Source: Daejeonella sp. JGW-45 (lineage in GTDB: Bacteria; Bacteroidota; Bacteroidia; Sphingobacteriales; Sphingobacteriaceae). From it: a DNA stretch of 64,000 bases. The notes below the pieces were generated by a model, which ran no database searches, was not told the origin of the DNA, and saw only the letters and a list, made by a program, of their open reading frames with translations. The number at the start of each line of letters is the position of its first letter. The first letter of the stretch is position 1. The stretch spans positions 186,001-250,000 of the forward strand of contig NZ_JARKNC010000010.1 of NCBI RefSeq assembly GCF_029360805.1, in the 5' to 3' direction. Below, piece after piece: positions 7,692-17,870 of this stretch. The position numbers were made by a program, and so were the translations under genes.

Positions 7692-10600
7692 ATGAAAAAA
7701 TCATTACTACTATTAGTGATGAGTTCGTTGTTATTTATTACCTCCGCCGTAGCCCAGGAAAAAATGGTTACGGGTACGGTGACAGACAACGACAAGCTCA
7801 CACTCCCGGGCGTATCGGTTAAAATTAAGGGAACCGCAACCGGCGTATCAACAGATGCCAACGGAAAATACTCAATCCGGGTAAACCAGGGCTCCGTACT
7901 CCAATTTACCTTCATCGGTTCGATGCCGAAGGAAATTACCGTTGGGGCTCAAGATGTGATAAATGTCACGCTTATTGCTGATACCAGGTCGCTCGACGAA
8001 GTCGTTATTGTGGGTTACGGCACGCAAAAGAAGGCTACCCTTACAGGGGCGATTTCTACAGTTGACGTTGATAAGGTTCTGGGTTCAAGGCCAACCACGG
8101 ATGTTGTTCGTGCCCTGCAAGGAGCAGTGCCTGGCTTGACAATTACTTCTCCGAGTGGCGCTTTGGGATCTAACCCAAGTATTCGTTTGAGAGGAATTTC
8201 CGGTTCACTGAATGGCGGAGGTGCACAGCCGCTTATCCTGCTGGATAATGTCGAGATAACTGACCTGCAAAATGTAAACCCGGATGACATCGAAGCAATT
8301 TCTGTTTTGAAGGATGCAGCCTCAGCTTCCATCTATGGAACACGGGCGGCCTGGGGTGTAATTTTAATAACCACCAAGTCTGGAAAAAAAGGAGCTCCTA
8401 CGAGGATCAACTATTCAAATAACATATCATTTGCCACACCGACACAGACTCCTGAAATGGCAGGGGCAGCTGAAGGTGCCGAAATGGCCTTAATAGCTTT
8501 TAGACGTACAAATCCAACCTTACCACGTTACGGAGTGGTAGGTATGTATGTGGATGATATCGCTGTTCAGAAAATGCGTGAATGGAAGCAGTTATATGGA
8601 AGTCAGGATTTGGGACGGGAGATGGTTCTTGGTCGCGATTTTGAAATCAGAGACGGTTTTTTCTTCCCTTATCGTGAATGGGATCCCGGAAAAGAATATA
8701 TGAACAAATGGTCTCCGCAGCAAAAACACGATCTGTCTTTTAGCGGTGGAAGTGAAAAGATCAGTTATAACTTTGGTGCCGGCTACCTGGGTCAGACTGG
8801 GGTCTTGAAAGTAAATCCGGATGAATTTAGCCGCTATAACGTGACTTTGAGCTTAAATTCGGATATCACGAATTGGTTTAGCGCAAGAGGCAGGACAATG
8901 CTATCCAACACTCTTACTACCCAGCCGTATTCATTCAACGGAGATACCTACGATCCATTGTACTATCTCTACAGATGGCCAAGCCAGTTCCCGTATGGCA
9001 CTTACAACGGCTTGCCCTTTAGAAATGCTGTGGAAGAGGTAAGGCAAGCTAAAATGTCTGAGGACAGAAATAATTTTTCAAGAATCGCTGTAGGCGGAAC
9101 ATTTAAGATTGTGAAAGGCCTTACCGTAGATGCCGACTATACTTACAGCGGGGTAAACGGCAGAGGCCGTCAAACCGGAGGAAGTGCTTCGGCTATCGAC
9201 TTTTGGTCTACCGGAGCTCAATTGACATACAGGCCGTTTACAACAGCCACTCATGACCGCGTTATTTATGATTCTGATTGGATAGCTTCTAACAATGGCA
9301 GGGTTGTAGCTACCTATCAGAAAAGTATAAAGGACCATGCGTTCAAAGTGATGGCAGGTGGCGAAGCCGAAACTTTTGAGTACGCTTCTCAGCGTTCTGA
9401 ACGCCGTGGCCTTATGGATCCAAATAAAGGTGAATTGGGCTTGACATCAGGCGATCAGTTTACCAGCGGTTCACATGGGCATTGGGCCACTAGCGGAATC
9501 TTTGGAAGACTGAATTACACCTTTAAAGACAAATATTTGTTCGAGGTGACCGGCAGGTATGATGGATCGTCACGATTTCCTGCAAATGACCGCTTTGCAT
9601 TCTTTCCTTCTGTTTCAGCAGGTTATGTAATCACTGAGGAGAAATTCATGAGCTTCGCGAGGCCAGTTCTTTCCACCTTGAAAGTCCGCGGATCATGGGG
9701 TACAGTAGGACATCAGAATGTTGGGAATGCATTCCTGTCTTTGATGTCAACAAATACTTCAGGATGGCTGGTAGGCCCTACTAACATGATCGGAGTCAGT
9801 ACTCCAAGCATTGTGCCGCCTTCCCTGACATGGGAAAAAGTTACAGATTTAAACTTTGGAGTGGATGCCAGGGTATTCGAGGAAAAATTAGGAATTAGTT
9901 TCGATTGGTATACACGCACCACCAGCGATATGATCAGCGCGGGGGTTACGTTGCCAAATTCGTTCGGTGCGTCAGCACCGCAGAGAAATTATGGTGAAAT
10001 GCAGGTTAAAGGTTGGGAATTAGCGCTTGATTTTGCCCACACATTTGGAAACGGGTTGCAGCTTAATCTAACCGGATCTTTGTCAGATTTTCAGGAAAAC
10101 CTAACCAAATTTGCCAATACAACCAAAACGGTTGGCAGTTTTTATGAAGGATCGAATCTGCGAGACATATGGGGGTATCAAACTGACCGCCTGTTTACCA
10201 ATGACGATTTTCAACAAGATGCAACGGGGAACTTGATCATGGTAAACGGCAGATATGTGTTAAAGCCAGGCATACCGAGTCAGGCACAATTTGAAACTGC
10301 ATCGTTCTTCTTTGGTCCCGGCGACGTGAAGTTTAAGGATATAAATGGTGATGGCGTGATCACAAGAGGCGCAAACACTGTAGATGATCCAGGCGATCAG
10401 GAAATTATAGGTAACTCAACGCCAAGATATCAATATGGCCTGAGACTGGGGACTAACTGGAAAGGCTTTGATTTTGATATTTTCTTCCAGGGTGTAGGCA
10501 GCCGGGACCTTTGGGTGCATTCACCGGCGACAGTACCTGGTGTGGGTATTGGTGAAGGTTGGTATGCGTCTCAACTTGATTACTGGACTCCGGAAAATCC

Positions 10601-10937
10601 AGGTGCATTTTATCCACGGCCTTCCAACGTTGGGCAAACTGCCAATACAACTAACTTCCTGCGTCAGACAAGGTATCTTCTTGATATGTCTTATTTAAGA
10701 GCTAAGAATCTGACATTCGGCTATACCCTTCCTAGCCGGATAAGCGAACGGGTCAAATTAAACAAAGCCAGATTATATTTTAGTGGTGAGAACCTTTTCG
10801 AGAAAGATAACCTGGGTGACATAAGTATCGATCCCGAAATGGATTACACAACTCTCGGTAGTAATGATCCAAGAACCTTCGGTCGGGTTTATCCATATCG
10901 CAGATCGTTCTCATTTGGCCTTCAGGTTACATTATAA
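7692..10937 (+). CDS. SusC-type TonB-dependent outer-membrane transporter (second pair)
   Basis: TonB-dependent importer of 1081 residues, a normal SusC size. It has a signal peptide (cleavage about SAVAQ), a CarboxypepD_reg-like domain (TGTVTDND, LPGVSVKIKG, about 25-100), then the typical SusC plug start DEVVIVGYGTQKKATLTGAI, VRALQGAVPGL, IRLRGISG and IEAISVLKDAASASIYGTRA. The beta-barrel ends with RRSFSFGLQVTL. The SusD partner begins 14 bp downstream. It differs clearly from the first SusC (only weak similarity outside the plug), so the two pairs probably import different ligands. It is divergent from the DeoR-type regulator. Confidence 0.95.
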   Translation: MKKSLLLLVMSSLLFITSAVAQEKMVTGTVTDNDKLTLPGVSVKIKGTATGVSTDANGKYSIRVNQGSVLQFTFIGSMPKEITVGAQDVINVTLIADTRSLDEVVIVGYGTQKKATLTGAISTVDVDKVLGSRPTTDVVRALQGAVPGLTITSPSGALGSNPSIRLRGISGSLNGGGAQPLILLDNVEITDLQNVNPDDIEAISVLKDAASASIYGTRAAWGVILITTKSGKKGAPTRINYSNNISFATPTQTPEMAGAAEGAEMALIAFRRTNPTLPRYGVVGMYVDDIAVQKMREWKQLYGSQDLGREMVLGRDFEIRDGFFFPYREWDPGKEYMNKWSPQQKHDLSFSGGSEKISYNFGAGYLGQTGVLKVNPDEFSRYNVTLSLNSDITNWFSARGRTMLSNTLTTQPYSFNGDTYDPLYYLYRWPSQFPYGTYNGLPFRNAVEEVRQAKMSEDRNNFSRIAVGGTFKIVKGLTVDADYTYSGVNGRGRQTGGSASAIDFWSTGAQLTYRPFTTATHDRVIYDSDWIASNNGRVVATYQKSIKDHAFKVMAGGEAETFEYASQRSERRGLMDPNKGELGLTSGDQFTSGSHGHWATSGIFGRLNYTFKDKYLFEVTGRYDGSSRFPANDRFAFFPSVSAGYVITEEKFMSFARPVLSTLKVRGSWGTVGHQNVGNAFLSLMSTNTSGWLVGPTNMIGVSTPSIVPPSLTWEKVTDLNFGVDARVFEEKLGISFDWYTRTTSDMISAGVTLPNSFGASAPQRNYGEMQVKGWELALDFAHTFGNGLQLNLTGSLSDFQENLTKFANTTKTVGSFYEGSNLRDIWGYQTDRLFTNDDFQQDATGNLIMVNGRYVLKPGIPSQAQFETASFFFGPGDVKFKDINGDGVITRGANTVDDPGDQEIIGNSTPRYQYGLRLGTNWKGFDFDIFFQGVGSRDLWVHSPATVPGVGIGEGWYASQLDYWTPENPGAFYPRPSNVGQTANTTNFLRQTRYLLDMSYLRAKNLTFGYTLPSRISERVKLNKARLYFSGENLFEKDNLGDISIDPEMDYTTLGSNDPRTFGRVYPYRRSFSFGLQVTL

Positions 10938-10951
10938 TTAATCAGAAAAAT

Positions 10952-12670
10952 ATGAAAAAGTATATAATTTTATTTTTGCTATGCCCATTGTTCCTTGTCA
11001 CCGCGTGTAAAAAGGACCTTCTGGAAAAGCTTCCTTTAGACAGGCTAACAGATGAAGATTATTGGTCAAGTGAAGCTAATGTCCGGACATTTGCATGGAA
11101 TTTTTATCCACGATACTTCCAGGGCTATGCTTCTGGGTTTGACTTAACGTGGGGCGGATTCTTTACTGGACAATCTTTGAATGATGATGTTGCAAGCAGT
11201 TCCAGGTTTACTCAGGTAACGCCAAGTTCAAATGCAACCTGGTCGGGTTCATTTTCATGGATCAGACGTGCTAATCTCTATATAGACAGGATAAAAACTG
11301 TACCCATGTCCGACGAAGCCAAAAAACACTGGACAGGAATTGCCAGGTTTTTTCGAGCCATGGAATATTCTAACAGGGTGAACGACTTCGGTGATTTCCC
11401 TTTCTACAGTGAGGTACTTGAAGAGAATGACCCTAAGCTTTATAAGCCCCGTGATCCTCGTGCCCTGGTAATGGATAGCGTGCTTGCTGATTTTCAGTAT
11501 GCTGCCGCAAATGTCCGGGTTTCCGATGGCGATAAGACTGTTATAAACCGTTATGCTGTATTGGCAAGGATGTCGAGAGTATTTCTTTTTGAAGGTACCT
11601 GGCAAAAATATCATGTTGGAAATGACGCGAAAGCAAAGGAATATTTGGAGGCTGCAAAGTGGGCAGCTAACGAAGTAATAACAAAAGGCAATTATGTAGT
11701 TGCCGCAGATTATAGAGGTTTATTCAACTCAGCAGATTTATCGGGTAATCCGGAAATCATTTTGTATCGCCGGTATGAAACCGGTTTGTTAACCCACAGT
11801 CTGATGAGCTATGTTAATAAGGAATCTCAGACCGGGTTTACCAAAGACGCGATCGATTCTTATTTAGCCAAAGATGGTTTGCCAATCAAATTATCTCCGC
11901 TTTATTTGGGTGATAAGGCAATTTATGCAGGTAGTTCTAAAAAATCTGCTGCTATGGTAAATCGTGATCCCCGCATTAATGAAACTTTTGCTGATAGTTT
12001 GAGAATATCCGGGCATGTTACTGAGTATGGATTATCAACCAGCGGATATGCTGTAGTTAAATTTTTAGATGAATCTGTAAGGAACCAGGCAGAAGGTTTA
12101 TCTTCAACTAATATTTCTGACTCACCCGAAATGCGTTTTGGGCAGGTGCTGATAAATTATGCCGAAGCATGTGCTGAACTGGGAACTTTAACACAAGCAG
12201 ACCTTGATAAGTCTATTAATAAACTGCGGGCGAGGGCAGACATAAAAATGCCGCCGCTTCAGGTGATGGGAACACAGCCGGCTGTAAATGGTAAAGTTTA
12301 TGATGATCCTGATAGAGATCCGGCCGTGCCATCTTTAATCTGGGAAATTCGCCGGGAAAGACGTGTAGAATTAATGGCGGAAGGCTTCAGGTACGACGAT
12401 CTCAGGAGATGGAAAAAGCTTGACTATGTTGATCAGCTTAAAAATAAGGACGCAAACCGCGGAGCGTGGATTAAGAAGGCCGACTATCCGAAGTCTACAG
12501 CAGTTATGATTGAGGGCAATGCGCCGGAAGGATACATCATTCCAATCCAGTCGGCTGCCAGCATCAGATTATTTGACAACCCAAGAGTTTATCTCTCTCC
12601 TATTGGCCCGGATCAAATTAAATTATACAAGGATCAGGGAGTTGAGCTTACACAAAACCCTGGTTGGTAA
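10952..12670 (+). CDS. SusD/RagB-like surface lipoprotein (second pair)
   Basis: Substrate-binding lipoprotein partner of the preceding SusC. The lipobox FLVTAC makes Cys19 the lipidated residue. The N-terminal SusD-like region (LLEKLPLDRLTDEDYWSS) and the C-terminal RagB region (IWEIRRERRVELMAEGFRYD followed by DLRRWKK, around residues 465-490) are both clear. At 572 residues it is full length. It closes the operon and is followed by a strong terminator. Confidence 0.95.
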   Translation: MKKYIILFLLCPLFLVTACKKDLLEKLPLDRLTDEDYWSSEANVRTFAWNFYPRYFQGYASGFDLTWGGFFTGQSLNDDVASSSRFTQVTPSSNATWSGSFSWIRRANLYIDRIKTVPMSDEAKKHWTGIARFFRAMEYSNRVNDFGDFPFYSEVLEENDPKLYKPRDPRALVMDSVLADFQYAAANVRVSDGDKTVINRYAVLARMSRVFLFEGTWQKYHVGNDAKAKEYLEAAKWAANEVITKGNYVVAADYRGLFNSADLSGNPEIILYRRYETGLLTHSLMSYVNKESQTGFTKDAIDSYLAKDGLPIKLSPLYLGDKAIYAGSSKKSAAMVNRDPRINETFADSLRISGHVTEYGLSTSGYAVVKFLDESVRNQAEGLSSTNISDSPEMRFGQVLINYAEACAELGTLTQADLDKSINKLRARADIKMPPLQVMGTQPAVNGKVYDDPDRDPAVPSLIWEIRRERRVELMAEGFRYDDLRRWKKLDYVDQLKNKDANRGAWIKKADYPKSTAVMIEGNAPEGYIIPIQSAASIRLFDNPRVYLSPIGPDQIKLYKDQGVELTQNPGW

Positions 12671-12714
12671 AATTACTAGTCGGTTAAAGACTGACCCCTA
12701 CATTTACTTATAAG

Positions 12715-12746
12715 AACCCCTGTCAGAAGTGACAGGGGTTTCTTTT
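12715..12746 (+). terminator. Terminator after the second SusD gene
   Basis: Perfect 11-bp stem AACCCCTGTCA / TGACAGGGGTT with loop GAAG, followed by TCTTTT. It also fits the convergent gene at 12760. Confidence 0.85.
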
Positions 12747-12759
12747 AGGCTCAATAGTT

Positions 12760-13356
12760 CTAGAATATTTTATATCCCAGGCTAAGATGCCATAAGTTTG
12801 TTTTCTGATCGTACTTCTTGGTCTTATTAATATTGCTTATGCCGGCTTCATATCTCACATCGAATGTAAGTTTCGAGATGTCCAGGCCCGCACCTCCTTG
12901 AATGCCCCAGGCCTGATCTTTGTAATTCCTGAAGTCTTTGATGTCCTGGGATGCAGTAGCAACCGGCTCTTCTTTATCCAGCATAAACGAAACGACAGGC
13001 CCTGCCATAAAGCGGAAATTAACCGGCCCGGCTCCTACTTTTGTCCCAAGCAATAATGGCAGGTCCAGTGTGGTGAAATTTATCTTCTCGTCACCGCTGT
13101 ATACCTGCGCTGCGGTGGGGTAGTTACTCCCTTTGCTTCCAAGGTATAATTCCGGCTGTAAATATAGTCCCCCCCCACCTAATCGTGCGAATACACCCGC
13201 CTGGAAACCTGTCCGGTTTTCCTCAGCGGCTATATCTGACTGAAGTTTGGAAACGTTCAGGCCCGCCTTGATCCCGAAATCGAATGATGGTAACTGGGCC
13301 ATAGCTGCTATGCCCGTTGAAAGTATTAGACAAGTAATTAATGTGATCTTCTTCAT
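12760..13356 (-). CDS. Outer-membrane beta-barrel (porin-family, PorT-like) protein
   Basis: Small outer-membrane barrel of 198 residues with a signal peptide (cleavage about AAMAQ). The first mature segment FDFGIKAGLNVSKL and alternating strands ending in LWHLSLGYKIF are typical of the Bacteroidota outer_membrane_beta-barrel/PorT-like domain. Specific function is unknown; members are usually small structural or gating barrels. It converges on the second SusD gene. Upstream, at 13393-13405 on the minus strand, TGCGTCTTTATGG resembles the shared 13-mer at 11 of 13 positions, which may be chance. Confidence 0.8.
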   Translation of the reverse strand: MKKITLITCLILSTGIAAMAQLPSFDFGIKAGLNVSKLQSDIAAEENRTGFQAGVFARLGGGGLYLQPELYLGSKGSNYPTAAQVYSGDEKINFTTLDLPLLLGTKVGAGPVNFRFMAGPVVSFMLDKEEPVATASQDIKDFRNYKDQAWGIQGGAGLDISKLTFDVRYEAGISNINKTKKYDQKTNLWHLSLGYKIF

Positions 13357-13448
13357 AATTTTAGGTTTTTTAATATGAGATCAAGTCCCGTACCATAAAG
13401 ACGCATTTTTAACAAAAAAGTTGCTTTTAATGCAATTTTGTAAATCAA

Positions 13449-13479
13449 TTGGCATTTATCGCTATAAAAGCTAATTTTG
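13449..13479 (+). promoter_or_regulatory. Bacteroidota-type promoter (TTG-N20-TAATTTTG)
   Basis: TTG at 13449-13451 and an exact TAnnTTTG (TAATTTTG) at 13472-13479 are 20 bp apart, the classical primary-sigma spacing in this phylum. The -7 element ends 14 bp before the ATG at 13494. Confidence 0.7.
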
Positions 13480-13493
13480 TACAAATTCAAATC

Positions 13494-13709
13494 ATGGCAG
13501 AGATCAGTATCAGCAATTCAGAGTGGGAACGTTTAAAGCTTAAGGTTAAACGTAAATACAATCACTTGGACGAGGCCGATTTAGCTTATCAGGAAGGCCA
13601 GGAAGAGCAATTGATCAGCCGTCTGATGTCAAGGATCAAAAGAAACAGGGAATATGTGGTATTTACCCTGAAAAAAGGCCTCGTTAATATCGAAACCAAC
13701 AGACTGTAA
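13494..13709 (+). CDS. Small CsbD-like stress protein
   Basis: A 71-residue soluble, highly charged protein. The pattern W-x-x-L-K-x-K-x-K-x-x-Y...L-D-E-A-D-L-x-Y-x-x-G-x-E-x-x-L resembles the CsbD family of small stress-induced proteins, whose biochemical role is unknown. The ATG at 13494 is chosen because it lies 14 bp after a very good promoter and matches the family start; an upstream in-frame extension would begin inside the promoter. It is monocistronic and may be stress-induced like its relatives (inference). Confidence 0.7.
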   Translation: MAEISISNSEWERLKLKVKRKYNHLDEADLAYQEGQEEQLISRLMSRIKRNREYVVFTLKKGLVNIETNRL

Positions 13710-13803
13710 TTCCTTTATTACAAGACTCAGGTTAAGTTTTCTGATAGAGACTATACTAAACAATATAGGTTTTTCGTACTTTTAATTATCATAGTTATAT
13801 AGT

Positions 13804-15534
13804 ATGAAGCAATCTTCGGACTCCAGATCTAATAAGCCGGCGTACAAAAGAAATATCCTTCTCGGGGCGGTTGCAATTGCCCTGGTTTCCTTATCATTCG
13901 TTGAGGATCTGTTTCAGGTTTCCAAAAACCTCGACATTTTCGCGTCTGTTTATAAGAATCTGAGTATTAATTACGTCGATAATGTTAATTCATCTAAAAT
14001 GATGAAAACGGGTATTGATGCCATGCTGGAAGAGCTGGATCCATACACCGAGTATATTCCTGAGTCAGATATTGAAGATTATAAACTGAAATATGTTAGT
14101 ACCCAATATGGGGGCATTGGTGCCACCATATCTAATCGTGACGGAAAAGTAATAGTTGCCGACCCTTACGAGGGTTTTCCGGCGCAAAAAGCAGGCATAC
14201 GAGCCGGGGATCAAATACTGGAGATTAATGGTGTTTCATTAAAAGGTAAAGCGAACGACCAGGTTAGCACCATGCTTAAGGGTTCTAAAGGAACAGCCGT
14301 TAAGCTCTTGCTTATGAGACCCGGTACTCCGAAAGAAATAGAGATTAATCTTCAGAGAGAAGAGATCAGGCAGGATAATGTACCCTATTACGGAATGCTG
14401 GAAGGTAACGTTGGATATATTAAACTGGATAAATTCCTGGAAAATTCAGCACAGGAAGTAAAAAGTGCGCTCCTGGATCTCAAAAAGAGCGATTTGAAAG
14501 GATTGGTGCTTGATCTCAGGTACAACGGCGGCGGTATCCTGCAGGAAGCTGTTAAGATCGTCAATCTTTTCGTCGATAAGGGTGTCACGGTTGTAATCCA
14601 GAAAGGGAGAAATCGTGAAAAGTCGATTACTTATAATACATTCAATACGCCTGAAGAAGCAACGCTGCCATTAATTGTCCTGGTGAATAATCGTTCAGCT
14701 TCTGCATCCGAGATAGTTGCCGGTTCCCTGCAGGACCTGGACAGGGCAGTGGTTATTGGCCAGAGGAGCTTCGGAAAAGGCCTGGTGCAGCAAACATTTA
14801 ATCTTCCATATAATAGCCTGGTTAAGGTTACAGTTGCTAAATATTATACACCGTCAGGCAGATGTATCCAGGCACTCGACTACACCCATCGCGACAGTGA
14901 AGGAAGTGTGGTTAAAGTGGCGGACTCCCTGATCACGGAGTACAAAACTAAGGCAGGAAGATCAGTATACGATGGAAGCGGAATTTACCCGGATGTTTTT
15001 GTCAAGCCGGTTAAATACAGCCTTATTACGCAAACATTAGCTTCAAAGTATTATATATTCGACTACGCAACGCTTTATCGCAATGAGAGGGCCTCGATTC
15101 CTGATGCCAGGACCTTTAAGCTCACTGATGCAGAATATGCTAAGTTTATAGCGTACCTGTCAAACCGGGATTATAACTATAACACAAGGACAGAAAGAAT
15201 CCTGAATGAACTTCGCGATGAAGCTGAGAGGGAGGGCAAGATGACCGATATCAAAACGGAATTTGACGCCTTGAAAGCGAAAGTATCGTATAGCAAGAAA
15301 AATGATCTCACACAATTTAAAGAGGAGATCAAGAAAGTCCTTGAGGCCGAAATTGTATCCAGATATTTCTTTGAAAAAGGACGTCTTGAGCAGGGTTTTA
15401 AATATGACGCAGATTTGAGTGAATCACTTCGGATCATTAATAATAAAACTGTCCTGGCCTCAATCCTTAACGGCGAGGGAAACTATAAATCTATTGGAAA
15501 GCCGGGAGCCGATTTTTCAGCGAACGCACAGTGA
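13804..15534 (+). CDS. S41 family C-terminal processing peptidase (CtpA/Prc-like) with PDZ domain
   Basis: Periplasmic serine protease that cleaves proteins near their C-termini. Of its 576 residues, the first 35 form an N-terminal membrane anchor (ILLGAVAIALVSLSF). A PDZ domain (about 95-180) carries YGGIGATI and AGIRAGDQILEINGVSL. The S41 catalytic domain has LVLDLRYNGGG, then NRSASASEIVAG with the nucleophilic Ser and RSFGKGLVQ with the general-base Lys. The last 150 residues are a helical C-terminal region common in Bacteroidota CtpA proteins. The gene stands alone and converges on a prolyl oligopeptidase. Confidence 0.92.
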   Translation: MKQSSDSRSNKPAYKRNILLGAVAIALVSLSFVEDLFQVSKNLDIFASVYKNLSINYVDNVNSSKMMKTGIDAMLEELDPYTEYIPESDIEDYKLKYVSTQYGGIGATISNRDGKVIVADPYEGFPAQKAGIRAGDQILEINGVSLKGKANDQVSTMLKGSKGTAVKLLLMRPGTPKEIEINLQREEIRQDNVPYYGMLEGNVGYIKLDKFLENSAQEVKSALLDLKKSDLKGLVLDLRYNGGGILQEAVKIVNLFVDKGVTVVIQKGRNREKSITYNTFNTPEEATLPLIVLVNNRSASASEIVAGSLQDLDRAVVIGQRSFGKGLVQQTFNLPYNSLVKVTVAKYYTPSGRCIQALDYTHRDSEGSVVKVADSLITEYKTKAGRSVYDGSGIYPDVFVKPVKYSLITQTLASKYYIFDYATLYRNERASIPDARTFKLTDAEYAKFIAYLSNRDYNYNTRTERILNELRDEAEREGKMTDIKTEFDALKAKVSYSKKNDLTQFKEEIKKVLEAEIVSRYFFEKGRLEQGFKYDADLSESLRIINNKTVLASILNGEGNYKSIGKPGADFSANAQ

Positions 15535-15539
15535 GATAC

Positions 15540-15640
15540 GAGCTGTGAGCAATGAGCTCCGGATTTCCGACGCTTAATGATCATTTATATAGTGCAACCG
15601 GGATATGCCCCATCTGAAAGAACCCCGTAGCTCACAGCTC
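15540..15640. repeat. Inverted repeat between convergent genes
   Basis: GAGCTGTGAGC at 15540-15550 is repeated inverted as GCTCACAGCTC at 15630-15640, with partly matching flanks (AATGAGCTC and CATTTCTCATC). It can form a long hairpin between the two convergent genes. It looks like one of the dispersed GA-rich repeats of this genus and may act as a bidirectional terminator. Confidence 0.6.
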
Positions 15641-15645
15641 ATTTC

Positions 15646-17784
15646 TCATCGCTGATATCTCAACCCCATATTATATAGCATAAACGCCCACTTATCCGCC
15701 TGCTCCTCGATTATTTTGGCAGTAGGCTTGCCAGCACCGTGACCGGCATTGGTTTCAATACGGATCAGCGCCGGACTTGCACCATTGTGATACTCTTGTA
15801 AACGCGCCGCAAATTTAAATGAGTGAGCTGGTACTACGCGGTCGTCGTGATCTGCAGTAGTAATCAGCGTTGCCGGATAGGATACGCCAGGCTTTAATGC
15901 ATGATACGGTGAATATTTAATAAGGTATTCGAACATTTCCTTAGAATCTTCCGCGGTTCCATAATCGTATGCCCAACCGGCACCGGCGGTGAACTTATTA
16001 TAACGAAGCATATCCAATACTCCCACTGCGGGTAGGGCAACTTTAAACAGGTCGGGTCTTTGGCTCATCACCGCAGCTACAAGCAGCCCGCCATTCGAGC
16101 CACCCGAAAGTGCGAGATAATCTTTTGATGTGTATTTATTGCTGGTCAAATATTCAGCAGCAGCGATAAAATCGTCAAATACGTTCTGCTTATTCATTTT
16201 CGTGCCGGCCAGGTGCCATTTTTCACCATATTCGCCGCCACCACGGAGATTTGGTACCGCATAGATCCCACCCTGTTCAAGAAGTACAATATTCGAAGTG
16301 CTGAACGCAGGTGTCAGGCTTACACTGAAACCGCCGTACCCATAAAGAAGTGTGGGGTTTTTACCGTTAAGTTCGACACCCTTTTTGTGCGTAATGATCA
16401 TGGGTATCTTAGTGCCGTCCTTAGATGTATAGAATATCTGCTTGGAGACATACAGGGAAGGATCAAACGAAACGCCAGGTTTTTTATACTCCACAGACTG
16501 TCCTGAGGCAATGATATATCTGAAAATGGTTGGAGGGTAGATATAGGAATTGAACGTGTAGTACAGTTCTTTCTCCGCTTTCTTGGCGTTAAAGCCGCTG
16601 GCCGAACCCACCCCCGGGAGTGTAACAGTGCGTTCAAGTCGACCCTCCATATCATATTGCATGACCAGGGAAGTTGCATCTTTCAGATAATTAGCAAAAA
16701 TCTTCCCTCCGGCAGTACTTACATTCAATACGTTTTCCGTTTCCGGAATCAGGTCTTTCCAATTTTCGGGCGATGGGTTTGACGCGTCAACCGTCACAAC
16801 CCGGTAGTTTGGAGCATTTAAATTAGTGTATATGTAAAGCTTGCCATCGATATTATCGATCACATAGTGCTCATTATCGAAGTTATTCACGACGTTAACA
16901 ATCGGGCTTCCCGGTTTCGAGAGGTCCTGTATGTAAAGCTCATTACCGGTAGTTGATTTAGCGGCAGTAATGACTAAGAACCTGTCGTCTTCAGTAACGC
17001 CCCCACTAATATACCTCCTGGGGGTTTTGTCTCCGCCAAAAACAAGCATATCATCCGACTGCTTTGTACCGATTTGATGGAAATACAACTTATGATACTG
17101 AGTTAACCCTGAGAGTTGGCTTCCTTCGTTTGGTTTATCGTAGCTGCTGTAATAAAAGCCTTCTTTTCCCTTCCATGATAAGCCTGAAAACTTCACGTCG
17201 ATCATAGTGTCACCAACCTGTTTCAGATCGGCGGTGTTTAGCACAACTACTTTACGCCAGTCGGATCCTCCTTCGGAGAGCTGATATGCAGCCATACCGC
17301 CGTCTTTGGTGAATTCTATTCCCGCCAGCGACGTTGTAGCGTCTTTAGAAAACTTGTTAGGATCTAAGAACACCTCCGGAGTGCCTTTGTCCTTTTGCCT
17401 GTATAAAACATATTGATTTTGTAAGCCATCGTTTTTGTAGAAATAGGTGTAGGCTCCTTCCTTAAACGGAGCGGTGAACTTTTCGTAATTCCATAATGTT
17501 TCCAGCCGCTTCTTGATATCAGAGCGGAATGGAATTTTAGACAAATAGTTTTGTGTGACCTTGTTTTCTGCTTCAACCCAGGCTTTTGTATCCGCGGCCC
17601 GGTCGTCCTCCAGCCACCGGTATGGATCTTTAACCGGAGTGCCGAAATACGTGTCTGTAACTTCAACTTTTTTTGTTTTAGGGTAGTTCATTGTATTTGG
17701 ATCGGGACTGGTATGCTGGGCAGTGGCGTTGTATGAACTCATCAAAGCAAAGCCTAGCAGGCTGAATGTTTTTATTGGTTTCAT
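15646..17784 (-). CDS. Prolyl oligopeptidase family serine peptidase (S9)
   Basis: Exported peptidase of 712 residues that cleaves after proline in short peptides. After a signal peptide (about NATAQ) comes the N-terminal S9 motif (PKTKKVEVTDTYFGTPVKDPYRWLED is described here only by its YRWLED core), then a seven-bladed propeller (about 80-430). The alpha/beta hydrolase domain has the nucleophile elbow LSGGSNGGLL, the acid in TTADHDDRVVPAHS and the His in NAGHGAGK, so the triad is complete. A TAAATTTG -7 element is 17 nt upstream (17802-17809). Confidence 0.93.
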   Translation of the reverse strand: MKPIKTFSLLGFALMSSYNATAQHTSPDPNTMNYPKTKKVEVTDTYFGTPVKDPYRWLEDDRAADTKAWVEAENKVTQNYLSKIPFRSDIKKRLETLWNYEKFTAPFKEGAYTYFYKNDGLQNQYVLYRQKDKGTPEVFLDPNKFSKDATTSLAGIEFTKDGGMAAYQLSEGGSDWRKVVVLNTADLKQVGDTMIDVKFSGLSWKGKEGFYYSSYDKPNEGSQLSGLTQYHKLYFHQIGTKQSDDMLVFGGDKTPRRYISGGVTEDDRFLVITAAKSTTGNELYIQDLSKPGSPIVNVVNNFDNEHYVIDNIDGKLYIYTNLNAPNYRVVTVDASNPSPENWKDLIPETENVLNVSTAGGKIFANYLKDATSLVMQYDMEGRLERTVTLPGVGSASGFNAKKAEKELYYTFNSYIYPPTIFRYIIASGQSVEYKKPGVSFDPSLYVSKQIFYTSKDGTKIPMIITHKKGVELNGKNPTLLYGYGGFSVSLTPAFSTSNIVLLEQGGIYAVPNLRGGGEYGEKWHLAGTKMNKQNVFDDFIAAAEYLTSNKYTSKDYLALSGGSNGGLLVAAVMSQRPDLFKVALPAVGVLDMLRYNKFTAGAGWAYDYGTAEDSKEMFEYLIKYSPYHALKPGVSYPATLITTADHDDRVVPAHSFKFAARLQEYHNGASPALIRIETNAGHGAGKPTAKIIEEQADKWAFMLYNMGLRYQR

Positions 17785-17801
17785 AGCAATTGGTTAAGTA
17801 C

Positions 17802-17809
17802 CAAATTTA
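17802..17809 (-). promoter_or_regulatory. Candidate -7 element of the S9 peptidase gene
   Basis: Minus-strand TAAATTTG, an exact TAnnTTTG match, 17 nt before the ATG, giving a very short leader. No -33 TTG at the right spacing. Confidence 0.35.
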
Positions 17810-17870
17810 AGAAAAGCAAGGAATAAAAGGCGTCACCGATTCTGCAACATTCGCGGCACCGGCTTAAAAC

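Noticed and set aside
13393-13405. Fourth copy of the 13-mer before the barrel gene
   Set aside because: 11/13 match only and lacks the final C; kept as a note and not as a feature.
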